DNA from: Tolypeutes matacus
Taxonomy: Eukaryota; Chordata; Mammalia; Cingulata; Chlamyphoridae
Length of the DNA stretch: 64,000 bases
Direction: 5' to 3'
Assembly: GCA_026826555.1 (NCBI GenBank)
Contig: JAKSZT010054568.1
Span: forward strand, 8,399,318-8,463,317
Shown here: positions 11,093 to 23,225 of the stretch, in pieces
Layout of the letters: every line of letters starts with the position of its first letter
Position numbering within the stretch: the stretch's first letter is position 1
The notes under the pieces: model-generated
Seen by the model: only the letters and a program-made list of their open reading frames with translations
Databases searched by the model: none
What the model was told of the DNA's origin: nothing
Made by a program: the position numbers and the translations under genes

Positions 11093-11671
11093 GAATGACA
11101 ACAAGGTGAAGACATTTTCACATACACGAAAATTGGAGAAAATACTAATTACAGACCCTATCTGAGAAAACGATTAGTGGATATACTTCAGGAAGAAGGA
11201 AACTGAAACCAGAATGAAAATCCCAGAAGCAGATGATAAGCAAAGAAACAGGTGAAACAAGTTGATAAATATAAATATATATTTGTGGCAAAGCAATAAC
11301 TGTTTTGGGATTAAAAATAAGGTGCAACAAAAATAGTAGAAAATAATGACATGGCTGATAGGAGGGGCATTTTGGAGCTAAAGCATTCTAAGGTACTTCG
11401 TTTATTAAGGAGGCAAGTAAATACATTGATTAACCTTAGAATTTGTTGTATGCATATTGAAAATATTTTAAAAAAACACTAAAAAAACAGAAATGAAATT
11501 TATAAATTCAATATGAGTAGAGAAAAAGAAAGGGAATGAATAAACCTCAATCCAATAGAAAACAGAGGAGAAAACAAAACAAAACAAAAGCTGAGTAAAA
11601 ATAAGAAGGTAAATATAAACCTAAATATATCAGTAATCACAATAAATGTAATTGAATTAAAACCACCCATT

Positions 11672-12124
11672 GGGAAGCGGATGTGGCTCAAGTTATTGGG
11701 CTCCCGTCTACCATATAGGAGGTCCAGGGTTCGATTCCCGGGGCCTCCTGGTGAAAAGCAAGCTGGCCTGCACAGTGAGCTGGCCCGAGCAGCAAGGTGG
11801 CCCGTGCAGAGTGCTGGCCTGCGCAGGAGTGCTGGCCCACGTGGAGAGCTGGCCCACGCAGAGAGCTGGTACAGCAAGATGACACAACAAAAAGAGACAC
11901 TGAGGAGGACAATAAGAGACACAGCAGACCAGGGAGCTGAGGTGGTGCAAGAGATTAAACGGCCTCTCTCCACTCGGGAAGGTCCCAGGATTGGTTCCCG
12001 GTGCCACATAAAGAGAAGATAAGCAGACACAGAAGAACACACAGAGAGCAGACAGCGAGTGCAGAACAACGGGGGAAGGGAGGATAAATGAATAAATCTA
12101 AAAAAAAAAAATCTAAACAACAAA
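11672..12124 (+). mobile_element. DAS-type SINE (long composite form)
   Basis: About 450 bp. The 5' module has tRNA-like boxes ('tgtggctcaag' and 'ggttcgattcccg'), followed by GC-rich near-repeats built on 'gctggcccacgcagagagct' and 'gcctgcgcaggagtgctggc'. A second module near 11,937-12,003 ends 'aggattggttcccggtgcc', resembling another B box. The tail is 'ataaatgaataaatcta' plus A. Flanking copies of a 12-13 bp duplication (AACCACCCATTG at 11,661-11,672 and AAACACCCATTG at 12,125-12,136) bound it. Confidence 0.9.
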
Positions 12125-13403
12125 AAACACCCATTGAAAGATAAAGATCTTTAGAGTGAATTGTTTAAAAATCCAGCTATATGCCATTTATATGGAACTA
12201 TATAAAGAAAAGGCTAGGCTAATGTAACTTTTGAAAAGAGAAGCAAAACACCTAAAAATTAGCAAATAGAACACAGCAATGTATTTAAAAAATCACTACC
12301 AATTTTGGCTTATCTCTGGAATGCTAAGATGATACATATTAGAAAATCTATTACTGGCACTGATCTCATTAATACAGAAAAGAAGAAAAAAATATATGAT
12401 GATTAGAAAAGCAATTCAATAAAATTAAACATCCATTAATGACTTTTTTTTTAAAAAAAGCTCTAGCAAACTGACAATTACAAAGATTTAGAAGCATTTC
12501 TATTAGATTAAAAAGAAAGACATGATGACTGACCCTCATGGTACAACTCAAAGACCAAGCTAAAGAAATAATACAAAAAAGAAAAGAAAAGATAGCATTG
12601 TTATTTGCTGAGGTTATGATTGTCTACAGAGAAAAAGCCAATATTTCATAGCAAAGAATTACAAGTAATAAAAGAGTTCAGAAATTTTGATAAATATCAT
12701 GATTGACATCAATTTAAAAAGGAAGTTCTGTTATGCAAGAGCAATAACCATATAGAAAATCTAATAAAAAGTAAGACCCGATGAATATGAGAAACAAAAC
12801 ATGTAAGATAACTAGGAATAAGCCTTATAAGTGTGTGCCAAAACTCTATGGAGAAAATTACAGAACTTTATTTAAAACACAAAAATATCTAAATACATTG
12901 GAAATCAAATCACATTAGCACATTAATTCTGTCTCCATTTATTCAATCACTGCATCTACTCCTAATAAAAATCCCAAATGGATTTCCATGAAGTTTGATA
13001 AAATTATTTTAAAGTTCAAATGGAAAATCAAAGGGTCAAGAATAGTGAAGACAAGTTTAAAGAAGAACATAAACCAAATATCTAAGTTTATTATAAAGTC
13101 ATAGTACTTAAGACAGTTGTAGGGTGCAAGGATAGAGAAATAAAACAACGTAATAGAATAAAGAGTTAAAAATAGTGGGAAAAAAACCCTCAAGGACTCT
13201 ATTTGTGACTAATTGTATAACAGGCCATTTTAGTTTCTGTTCTGTGGAAAGTGTAAAGCATTCCAACAAAGGGTTTTAATGTATATATATATATTTTTTT
13301 TTTTTTTTTTGCACCATGCTGTTGATTGCTAAATGTCTGATCATGATGCTGAATAAATGTGTCTTTAAAATAACAACAAAACAACAACAACAAAACCCAA
13401 AAA

Positions 13404-13499
13404 GGGATCCAATGTGGCTCAGTAGTGAGTGCCAGCTTCCCACATATGAGGTCCAGTGTTACTGCCCCCCCAATACCTCAAAAAAAAAAAAAAAAAAAA
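13404..13499 (+). mobile_element. DAS-type SINE (short form)
   Basis: 'gggatccaatgtggctcagt' is followed by a degraded B box ('ggtccagtgttactgcc') and a 19-base A tail. It interrupts the L1 block. No perfect duplication is visible. A damaged B box suggests that it is older or inactive. Confidence 0.8.
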
Positions 13500-14572
13500 T
13501 CCCCAAGAAAACACAATATGCACAAATCATGGTGAAAGACTGGTAAATCCTACTAACTCATTTTGTTTTTAAGACAAAAGGTATCATAAATTTAAATAAA
13601 TGGCAGGCAAGAGGATGTTATCTGCAATGTATATAACAAAAGATTCATATTCAGAATATGTAAAAATTCCAAATAATGAATGAGAAAAAGATGAACAATC
13701 CTATAGAAAAATAGGCAAAGCATATGGACAGATAATTTACAGAGAATAAAACTTAAATGGCCAATAAAAAGAGTAAAAGGGAAAAATCACAAAACACCAT
13801 TTTATACCATTAGTTTGGTTAAAATTTTTTTTTTTTAGTGCTGATGCCAAGTATTTGCAAAGCTGTCAAGAAGTAGGAACTCTTTCTAATATACTGCTGG
13901 AAAGAATATAAACTGGTATATCTTCTTTGGAGAAAAATTTGGCATCATCTGACACAGTAGATGTATCTAACACATGATCCAGGAATTCTATTTCAACATA
14001 TAGCCCCTACAAAAACTCTCACACATGTAAACAAGGGGACATGTAAAAGAATGTACACTGCAACTTTGCAATAGGAAATATAAAAAAGCACCAACCTAAC
14101 TGTCCATCAAATGGGGAATATAATTGACTTGAAGTATATTGTATGATGAAATACGACTTAGTGGTTAAAATGATGAATGATGTATATGAATAAAAATAGA
14201 GCGAACTGAAAGCTATTTCTTGAGAGAATCTACTTGGAGAATTAGGCATCCAGTATGATTCCTATGTAAATATAAGAACATCCACAATGATACTAATAGA
14301 TATATATTTTTAGTGAAAAAGAATAAAACTATCCTTGAGGAAAATGCATACCAAGTTCTACAGAATGGTTGTCTCTGAGGAAGAAGGGAGGTGACTAGGA
14401 AGGTGAACAGGACTGAGAGGGGGAAATAAGGGCAATTTCAACATATAAGAAGGCATTCCTGTTTATGGATACTGGGCAGTGGGTCGATGGATATTTAGTT
14501 TATTATTCTTTGAACTTTCCTGTAAGTTTGTCATTTTTCACAATAAAACAATGTATTTTTTTAAAAATTATT

Positions 14573-16069
14573 TTATAATTCAGACTCCACGCTGACTTCC
14601 TTCCCAGGTACTTCACAATGTTGAAGTGCAGCTGATCACCATCTATGACTCGGAATAATCATGTCTTCTTTTACCTCTTATCACAGAGAGTAATCAGGTT
14701 CATGTCAGGAAACATGGGCCAGAAGACAGATGAGAGAACCGTTTTAACTCTAAGAATTTTACTGACAACTATAAATCATGTCCATTGTAGTTTAGAAAAA
14801 CATACAGTTCTCTGATATTCCTTTGCTAATTCTCGAATGATTTCATTTTCATGATATACAAATTTGGCATCACAAATTCACAAGGAGATTCAAGTTAGCG
14901 TCCCTCCTCGTATGCCTGCAGGGAATGGGCTCCAGCTACTCGTTTGTGCATCGCAGGGACCTGGAATGCTTTGAGGCCGGGGTCCTGCCTTGTTTGTCCA
15001 GGCCTGGTGCCATGTGAGCATTCCCTAAGTAGATCCAAAAAACAATGTAATAACATTTTAATTTTCATCAGCTTAACAAAAAATCTGCAAGGCAGTTTCG
15101 GAAGAACTGCTCTTTTGAGGACTGAGAGAGAGGATACCACTGGAAGGCGAGTAACTCTGCGTCCCCTGGTTTCCTGCCATTGCGCTAAGCATAGAAAACG
15201 AGTTTGTCGTCACTGTGGTGGCTGCTGTTGCTTTCCCACAGCTGAAGTCCGAGCCTTGGAGCAACTTTCTAAAAAGCGCTTCGTGAGATGGCGTGACAAA
15301 GGCCCGTTCAATGGCAGATGCGCATTTCATTGCTGAGATGGAACCTGTCCCTCGGGCAGCTACCTTGGCCTGGCTTCCTTCAGCTTGCAGGCTCTGCAGG
15401 TCCATTTTGGGTGGGAAGGTCTCAAGGTAGGCAGAGAGGAAGTGGCCGGGACGTTAGGGAAATGTCAACTGAACAACCAGGAATGTGGCACAGAAAAGTC
15501 AGGAGAAAGCCCCTGTTTTCCATTCTTCAAACCCCTCTTGTCTGATATGTTTTTTCTCTTTTATCTTATTTTACCACCCTTGATATGTTTTCTTAGCCTA
15601 TCAAATCCTGCCTGGAAAAAGGAAAAAGACTAAATAAATAGAAGACAGAGAAGAGTGTGACTCTGGAAAAATACTTGATGTAATCAAAGGAATTTGTTTT
15701 AAAAAGGAATATTTAGAAGAAAGTTAGTAAATTTTATCTATATTATAGCCATGACTATTTAAAAAAAATAGAAAAAAGACCAGAAAGAAATATGCCAAAA
15801 TATTTACAATAACTACTTTTGAATATTAGGATGATTTTTATATATTTCTACTTTAGTATTTTCAAGATTCTTTATCATTATCACATTAACTTTATAATGA
15901 AAACTGTACATTATTTTTTAAATGACACATCTAAATGTATTGTGCTCAGACAATTCTCAAATGTTTAGTAATTAACCTTATTTACTTAATGCCTTAAAAG
16001 CGCTCTTGACTGATCTAATTTTAACCAAGTTGACTGATTAACCAATGTTCTCCATTTTCACTATTAAGC
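14573..16069. other. Single-copy DNA, no gene recognised
   Basis: Contains a GC-richer island at 14,890-15,540 with overlapping open frames on both strands (130 codons at 14,944-15,336; 110 codons at 15,073-15,405 minus). None shows a domain and they exclude each other. The rest is AT-rich. A decayed exon cannot be excluded. Confidence 0.35.
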
Positions 16070-16255
16070 TCATAAACCCTCCTGGCTCTGCTGAGTTTTC
16101 AAACAAGTTCTGGAGTCAAACCAGTTTGGAGCTGATGGATGACCAAGCAAAGCCTAACTGTCCTCTGCTGTTAAATGGGGATAATATTGTAAATCTGCAA
16201 GGCTTTGCTTTGAAGATTAAATCAGATAAATGTATATAAGTTGCCTGGATTATTT
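16070..16255 (+). mobile_element. MIR SINE, diverged
   Basis: 'ctggagtcaaaccagtttgg' resembles the MIR 'ctggagccagactgcctggg'; then 'gctgttaaatggggataata' and 'gaagattaaatcagataaat' match the family core and 3' part. Confidence 0.6.
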
Positions 16256-17559
16256 TTGCACATGAAGGAGTGAGTCCCTCTCCCCACCCCCACCCCCCAT
16301 CTCCCTACTCGTCCCTTGGCTGATCTACTGGGCATGGCAGGTATGGAAATATCACCTCTCTGCTTTTAGCTGAAACGGTCTTAACCACACCTCACGTTCA
16401 GGGAAGCTGTCCACTGCTCCTCGGAGAGAGGGCCTACAGCTCCTATGGGGCTGACCAAGCTCAGGCCAGCTGATGGGACTAGTGGGGGCGGATGCAGAGT
16501 GGGAGGTGAGGTCATCAGACTTGCTCCTCGGGGGGTTTGGAATGGAAGGCAGACAGTGCTGGTCATGTATCATTAGTGGGTGCAAAGCAGAGCTGAACAG
16601 CAGAGAAAGAAGCTGAGGTGCTTTGTTTAGACAGAGGGACATCTCGGATCCCACAGACCAAGAAGAGGAGGCAGCAGCCAAGAGCTCTGTCGGATCCCAA
16701 CAGCTCTGCAGGTCTAGATTTGATGTTTACCCTTAAAATAAGTCCTCTTTGTAGAGCAGTGTGCACAGGCAGATCAAACTGCATTACTGCAGTGTGTGGC
16801 ATCATGGGGGAAAGGCCCCAGATTCTAAATTTGGGGCTCACCCTGTAAGGGAGCAAGAAGCTCACCGGCCCTTCTGAAGTGCCACCATCAAAGAGCAAAC
16901 AGTCATTGTTTTGATCTCCAAAGAAAGTGGAATACTTAAAAGAGCTTGTGTTACCATTAGCTTTGTGGTTGGTTGTGTCAAACAAAAACCTTCAGACATC
17001 TGCAAGATAAAATTTGACCTGTGGATTGCTGGGGTGAGGTCTGGAAAGGGGGGAATCCACGAAAGGTCTGTGAATACACGTGAACACCAAGTGTGTCTGT
17101 CACATGCCACTGCATAATTTTTCAGATGGAGGTTGATGCTATTGCTATTAATAAAATAAAAATTATTTTTTAAAGTTGCTGAATTTATAGTAGCTACCTG
17201 TCACTCTGTTCTCTCAATCAACTGATGACGAAAGTATAAACACTAATCTAAAAGAGCTTGGAAAGGGTGTTGGCGTTACAAAGAAGTCCTGCAAGGACAA
17301 ACTGGTACCGGAACCAATGGGGAAGGACTGACACCAGCTGCAGCCCTGACAAAACCTCACGGCGAGCCCTGCTGGCTGGGCGAAGGAAAACGTAAAGGGA
17401 GGCTCTTTTCTGGATTAACTTCTGGGCTGCATTGTTAAGAGCCCCCAAAAGAACAGGCACTGGGCACTGACCCTCTAACTAACTGTACCACCAGCGGCCC
17501 ACGAACGGGGCACTCTCCTGGGCACTCGAACTCACTATCCCTCAAGTCGGTGTAGTCCC
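16256..17559. other. Single-copy DNA, no gene recognised
   Basis: Balanced sequence with several 60-140 codon open frames on both strands (the longest is 16,563-16,985 minus, 140 codons). They overlap each other and have no recognised domain. No repeat landmark was seen. Confidence 0.4.
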
Positions 17560-18165
17560 CTCAATTTGTGACATCGCCTCTCACCCGGACAACTGCAACT
17601 GCCTCCAAGCTGGTCCGCCTTCTTCTAGCTCCTGCCTAATTCCCTCTCCAGAAGGATCTTTTGAAAATGCAACTCCGATCAACTCACTTTTGTTAAAACC
17701 TTCAATAGTGCCTTACTGCTCCTGGGGTACAGTCAGAACCCCACAGCACTGCTTAGAAGGTTCACCACAGTCTCGAGCCTGGCTCTGGCTCCCTAACCCC
17801 CCAGCCTCCCTCCCAGGTCCCTTTCTAAGCTCCAGTTTCACACCATGCTCTCCATCCAGTTTAGCCTTTGTACGTGCTATTCCAGCCAGAGCACTTTCTG
17901 CCCCTCTCTTTATCTAGCTGACACCCACCCCCTTAAGTGTCACTCTGTCTCTGTCAGTGGTCCATTCAACTAAGTGGTCTCTGTGACATATGCCCATGGG
18001 ACCAGGCGCTGCCATTTTGTTCCGGCTCATCACTTCGTAATTTCTTGTCTGCTCTGCCATAATCTCCACCAGAGCAGGGACCACGTCCATCTTTTTTACT
18101 TGTAAATTTTTCCAGTATAGGGCTTGGCACATAAACAGGAACTCATTTAATATTTATTTTGAACT
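17560..18165 (+). mobile_element. L2 LINE 3' half
   Basis: Long L2 match: 'caactgcaactgcctccaag', 'aaggatcttttgaaaatgca', 'actccgatcaactcactttt', 'cttcaatagtgccttactgc', 'tttgtacgtgctattccagc', 'agcagggaccacgtccatct' and a terminus 'tcatttaatatttattttga'. This is the longest L2 copy in the window. The open frames within it are incidental. Confidence 0.85.
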
Positions 18166-18399
18166 GTTGAGCTGGATTAGCTGTCATACCCTTATTGAAA
18201 AAAGTTTTAAGGGTCAAAGAGGCAGTTTTTAAGAAATCTTTTGAAAACAGTTTTGCTTTCTCACTTCCAAATTTTCTTAGTACATGATCGCTCCTTCTTT
18301 TAATGGTCCTTGTCCCATCTACCATGTATTGTTGTCATCTGAATCTCGATTATACACCAGGCACTATGGTCCTGGGAATACAGAAATTTGTCTTCTAAA
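18166..18399. other. AT-rich spacer
   Basis: No repeat landmark and no meaningful open frame. It separates an L2 end from an old minus-strand L1. Confidence 0.35.
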
Positions 18400-19420
18400 G
18401 CTTATCAAAAATATACTGAAAATTTCTGTTACTGACATCTTTTGAGACAATGGACTCTTAGAATTTTTATATAATCAAATATGTCTCTTCTTTCATAACT
18501 TCTCAATTGCTTAAGGATATTTCTCACCATATATAGTTTACATAAATGTCTTCTAGATTTTCTTCTAAGCCTTTAAGAAAACTGGAATACATTTTACATA
18601 GTCTGAGATAGGGGTCTAATTTTCTTGACTTCCAAATGGATAATTAGTCGAGCCAGTGCCATTTATTACATAAACTACACTCTTCTATCAAATTTGTTGG
18701 TATTTCATAAAATCTCATAAAAAGGAGATAACTTGGTAGATTCTCTATTTTGTTCCACTGATCGATTTGTCTGTTGCTACGCCCATGTCATATGGATTTG
18801 ATTCCATTGCTAGCCTGTTCTGACCTCTGGAAAGGCAACCTGCCCTCGTCATCCCTCTTAATCCCGGTGCTGGCTCTTCAGTCTCAGGCATGCAATCTTC
18901 CAGATGTGTTAACTTAAATAATGCCCGCAATAAAAAAATCCTATGGCATTATAATTGTAATGTGTTTCTTACGGATATATCTTATAGACATGTAATATGT
19001 TTCTTATGAATATATCTTGCATTTTTATATTGTCTGTCCATTCAAGAATATTGTTTTTTCTTTTTCTTGTAGCATATTTACTGTTCTTCAGTAGACTTCA
19101 TAGTTATCGTGCAGTGGGAAATTTGCTTTTCTTATAATTTTTAGTCCTGAGTATTTGATCATTTTTCCAATTTCCATTTCTGAATTCTTTTTTGATAAAC
19201 CAGAAAGAAGAAAAGGCTATTGGTTTTTGTATTGTTTCTTATATTCAACCTCTTTATCTAATTTTTCAAATCAATTTTTGTTTTTCTGTTTTCATTTTCC
19301 AGATATATAATCAGCAAAAAAAAGTTAATCTCTTTTCCAATGTTTACTTTTACTATTTCATTTTCTTACAATACTACTTTTGCACAAATAAAGAACAATA
19401 GAGGTCTTAAATCCTTCCTG
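18400..19420 (-). mobile_element. Old L1 ORF2 remnant, reverse orientation
   Basis: Reads as reverse-complement L1 ORF2: 'tctgagataggggtctaatt', 'tctattttgttccactgatc', 'gatttgtctgttgctacgcc', 'ttgtctgtccattcaagaat' and 'ttttagtcctgagtatttga' (family: 'ttctattctgttccattgat', 'catgtccattcaagaatatg', 'tattcctaggtatttta'). The middle (about 18,785-18,960) departs from the family and may be a deletion or replacement. No usable frame survives. Confidence 0.6.
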
Positions 19421-19554
19421 GGACATGGCAGGATATAAATATATAAAGACAAATCTCTATCTATTCCTGAACAAATTGACTCATCGCTATATTTCTTCCC
19501 AATAATGTTATATTACTTTAAAATTCTGGTACGAAAGTGTATGAGATTCACCTT

Positions 19555-19745
19555 TGGCATTCTATAATCGGAGGTAGAGCTGGAAGGAAATTAGAGCCAT
19601 TGGGTTTAACCCTGCTCATTTTACAGATGTTGAAACAAAGGCTCAGCAAAGGAAAGGGATTTGACCAAGATGACAAAGATAAAAACAAAGCACAGGAAAG
19701 AATACTAAGATTTAGTGCCTCCTGGGTTAGTGTCCTTTGTATAAG
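19555..19745 (+). mobile_element. Ancient MIR-related SINE fragment
   Basis: 'agagctggaaggaaattaga', 'catttacagatgttgaaac'-like and 'gggatttgaccaagatgaca' follow the order of the old mammalian SINEs related to MIR ('gagctggaaggaaccttagag...ttacagatgaggaaactgagg'). The exact subfamily cannot be decided by eye. Confidence 0.5.
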
Positions 19746-20084
19746 ATATAGTTGATTAGAGCCTTAGACATGAATTTATTATTTTGAGCTGATTTTAAAT
19801 ATTACATTCTAAAGAACAGTGTGACAATTTATATTACAATGTTTATTATAACTTTAAAATTGTGGTACTACCTATTAGGCAGAAGCCTCTACTTTCCTTC
19901 AAGAGCTGCATTTCTCTTCTTCCTTTAGTAATAAAAATCCCTAACTTTTGGCAGGGGTTTAGCTAAATGTGACCAAATTCTGGTCAATGGCACACATGCA
20001 GAATATTTGGGTGTGACTTAGGTAAGTGTCTTTAAAAGGGAGGAGGTAGACCCTTCCTCACCCCTTCCCTTTCTTACTGGCCAG
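19746..20084. other. Low-complexity and possible ancient repeat
   Basis: The part 'gaccaaattctggtcaatgg' at about 19,971-19,990 is reminiscent of an old MLT/MER-type element ('aagttctggccaatggaatg'), but too little is preserved for a firm call. Confidence 0.25.
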
Positions 20085-20300
20085 AAAGCAGATATGAACC
20101 AGTATTGCACATTCATTCTGTCCCCAGTTCTGTTGCAGACAGGTCAAGTGGTAATCTCATTTAGGCTTTACGACAAACATGCAGGTTAGACTTAGTTTCC
20201 TTTTCATAGGCTAGAAAACAAAAGCTATGCAGCTAGTGAATGGTAATGTCAGGATTTGAATTCGGCTCTGTGTGATATCACAGACATAATTTTCTTTCTC
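20085..20300 (-). mobile_element. MIR SINE, reverse orientation
   Basis: 'ggtaatctcatttaggcttt', 'acgacaaacatgcaggttag', 'gctatgcagctagtgaatgg' and 'tcaggatttgaattcggctc' follow the reverse MIR order. Moderately diverged. Confidence 0.65.
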
Positions 20301-21189
20301 CCATGGTGTCTGCCAGCCAACCACTTTCAATGGCCCAATTGAGTTAAGAAGGTATTATTTTAAAACTTGCATCCTTTCCTTAGGCTGCACTCATACATGT
20401 TTCTGCTATAATGTTAAGGGCAATAAAGTAGGACACAAATTTTAAAGAAAGGAGTTGCTCAATTATAAAACAATATATACAAAGGAGAGAAATATAACCT
20501 ATTAACAATAGATTGTAGATGGGTTTTATTCTTTTTCTGTGTTTGCTTTCTAAAGTTTCTACAAGGAGCAAGTATTACTCTTTTTAATCAGAAACGTTAT
20601 TGCTATATACTTAAAAAGAGCAAATCCCCAGCCCTCGAGGAAGCACGATGGAGAGCTGATGCAAAGAGCAGGAACCTGACCAAGGACTTGTTTGCTGAAT
20701 CACCGGGACCGGCAGCCCTCTTTAGGTCTGGTTCTTACTGGGTAGAGTTTTGTCAAATGAGTTTATAAATCCAGAAAACAAACCTTCTGAAAGGAAAAAG
20801 CAATCTCTGTCTCCTTCACTTAAAAAAGAAAAATTCTGCACTTTTATCTTTTCATAGACAAACATGAAACTGGAGTGCTCTGTTTCTATTAATAGACACT
20901 GGAATTCCAGGAAACTGGAATATTCTGTTTTAATGAGCCAATCTCAATCACCACGATAACAGTGGTGTCCAAGCCAGACACAAATTCAAAGAAATGACAG
21001 TATTCCTGATTATCTATCACAGAAATCTAATAACTACAATTCGGAGAAGCTAGCTAGAGGACAGTATGGACTTTGAGCTCTTCTATTATATCATCTCCTA
21101 ATGAGTTTCCTTGCACAGATCTATAACTTTCCAAATCTGTTATAAAAACCTGAGTACTCAAACTTTTAAATTTGTCAAAATCTATAAAC
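20301..21189. other. AT-rich single-copy DNA
   Basis: No recognised repeat or exon. Open frames are at most 66 codons. Confidence 0.4.
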
Positions 21190-21420
21190 GTGTATGGTGC
21201 AAAATGTAAACCATAATGCAAACCATTTACCGTGTTTAGTAGCAATGCTTCCATATTTGTACATCACTTGTAACAAATATACTATCCACATGTAAAATGT
21301 TATTAAAAGGTGAGAATGGAAAAGGGGGAGGGCTTTGGGTATGTGAGAATCCCCTATACTTTCTTTGTGACTTTTCTGTAACCTAAAGCTTCTTTGAAGA
21401 TAAAATGAAAAAAATATGAC
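21190..21420 (+). mobile_element. L1 3'-terminal fragment
   Basis: Shares with 23,000-23,215 the sequence of an L1 3' terminus: 'cataatgcaaaccatttacc', 'ttgtaacaaatatactatcc', 'gagaatcccctatactttct' and 'taacctaaagcttctttgaa', then an A-rich end. Only the last 230 bp are present, so it is a severely 5'-truncated insertion. Confidence 0.65.
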
Positions 21421-21489
21421 ACTAGGGCAACATATGGAAGAAATTGTCACTGTACATACAAGATAACAGATCATACAGTGATGAAAGAC

Positions 21490-21599
21490 ACAAAGTATAA
21501 AAATTTTTCATTTTATTTCAAAATTTTTTAATTTTTAATTTTTCTATTTGTTATTTTTAAATATTATTTTATATTTATTATATTATTAATTTTATTTGG
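21490..21599. repeat. AT-rich low-complexity tract
   Basis: Almost pure A/T (for example 'tttatatttattatattatt') immediately left of the long L1-type 3' region. Could be the remnant of an A/T-rich junction between two insertions. Confidence 0.7.
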
Positions 21600-23225
21600 G
21601 TTTTTTGGGCTTCATTTTTGGCAAGGTTTTGGACTACAGAAGGGTCACAACTGTGGCAAGGGAGAATCACTGGTGTGGGGTGTCGGTGATGGGGGGATCT
21701 GTGGGGAGGGGTGCACCTGGGGCATGCCTCTAAGGTTATGAATATGTTCAAGTGTTCATGGGACATTATCTCGGTGGGTAGAGATGCACACAATAATATA
21801 TATATATTGACTCCCCATCCTGGGGAGTCCTGCTACATTATTAAGTAGGACAGAAAGACTCCTCCTAGTACATGGGCAGTGCCCACTGAAGGAGGACAGA
21901 CCATTATGCCAGGCCCTTGACATTGACGAGTATACTAATAAGCCTTTTCTGGTGAAATTGAAACTTAGCCTAGTATTGCCTAAGAGTTACCTCCTGAAAG
22001 CCTCCTTGTTGCTCAAATGTGGCCTCTCTCTAAGCCAAACTCAGCACATAAACTCACCACCTTTCCCACCCCACCCCACCCCCAGGCGGGAGACATGACT
22101 CCCGGGGATGAGCCTCCCTGGCACTGAGGGAGGGATTATTACCAAGCACTAACTAGCAATGCATCTAGAAAAAGACCTTGACCAAAAGAGGTAAATATTA
22201 AATACAAATGAGTGCTTATGACTAAGAGATTTAAAAGTGAGTCGGGAGGTCCTACCAGAGGTTATGCTTATGCACATCTCAGCAGGAGCTCATTGACTGC
22301 CACAGTAAACAGCTTCAAACAGCAGGGCCCTGAGCGCAGCTCCTGAGGGCTCTAGAGATATCTAAACACTATAAGCAGGGCAGACAAGCTCAGGAATTCA
22401 GCACCCTGTCAGTGTACTTTGGAATTTATGCTCCCCAGTGAAACAGAGTTAGACTCATTTATAGTTTCCCAACACATGGCTCTTCTGACCCTTTTTTTGA
22501 ACCGATAATTAGCACAATACTTGTTAAATATATGTCCCAGAGACTTAAATCTTTGGTCTGTTCATGTGCCAATTGAGCCCTGAATCTCAGCAGAGTTGCA
22601 ACCACCAACTCTCCAGTTCATTGGCCTCACCCAGGATAACTAACAAGGAGATGATGATGGACAACAGAGAGTATCTGCAACTGCAAGCAAGATAGTTCCA
22701 TCCATCTGCCTCATGGGATCTAAGTTCCCTCTCAATTAGTAACAGAGTGGGCATCACCATCCCTAAATCCTCAAGAATGAACAATAGACTAAATTAGATG
22801 TATTATTATTCTATTATAGACGTATTATTCTAGCAATGAAATAACTTTTATCATTGGTATAAAGGCAGTGGCCACCAGAGGTTCTGAAGGGAGGGAGAGG
22901 GAAGAATAGATGTAACATGGGGGCATTTTCAAGACACTGGAATTGTCCTGCATGACATTGCAATAATGGATACAGGCCATTATACATTTTGTCATAACCT
23001 ATAAAATTATGCAGGGCAGACTATAAACTATAATGTAAACTATAGTCCACAGTCAGTAGCAATTCTTCACTATGTGTTCATCAGTTTTAACAAATGTACC
23101 ACACCAATGAAGGATGTTGTTAATGTGGGAAAGTGGGAGGGGCAAAGGGTGGGGCATATGGGAATCCCCTATATTTTTTAGAAGCAATTTAATGCTTCTT
23201 TAAAAATAATAAAAAGTTTATAAAC
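21600..23225 (+). mobile_element. Armadillo-lineage L1-type 3' region (long)
   Basis: About 1.6 kb whose reverse complement matches 54,460-55,945 throughout: 'catgactcccggggatgagc' here corresponds to 'gctcatccccgggagtcatg' there. It includes the landmark 'agttacctcctgaaagcctc'. It ends with the same terminus as other L1 3' ends here ('tatgggaatcccctatattt', then an A-rich stretch), which sets the orientation as plus. I infer a long L1 3' UTR of xenarthran type. Open frames inside are short. The alternative is an independent non-autonomous element using L1 ends. Confidence 0.6.

Larger units (their letters stand above)
10490..14572 (+). mobile_element. Old L1/HAL1-derived block, interrupted by three SINEs
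   Basis: The left part resembles the L1/HAL1 first-frame coding region: 'aaggcagccttctcatcagc', 'aaaataactgtcaacctgga', 'attatctacccagttaaagt'. The middle (12,150-13,200) resembles the ORF2 C-terminal half, for example 'acaggccatatagaaaatc'-like and 'ggaataagccttataagtgt'. The right part is an L1 3' UTR: 'gctgctggaaagaatataaac'-like, 'caccaacctaactgtccatc', and a terminus 'tttgtcatttttcacaataa'. Every frame is riddled with stops, so it is dead. It may be more than one element laid end to end; I infer one or two insertions, in the same orientation. Confidence 0.65.

Noticed and set aside
5757..12003. tRNA genes suggested by A and B boxes
   Set aside because: The boxes belong to tRNA-derived SINEs with A-tails and target duplications; no cloverleaf with a mature acceptor stem was found.
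11500..12123. Minus-strand open frame of 207 codons
   Set aside because: It is the antisense of the long DAS SINE and its flanking L1. Similar frames arise at other SINE copies.
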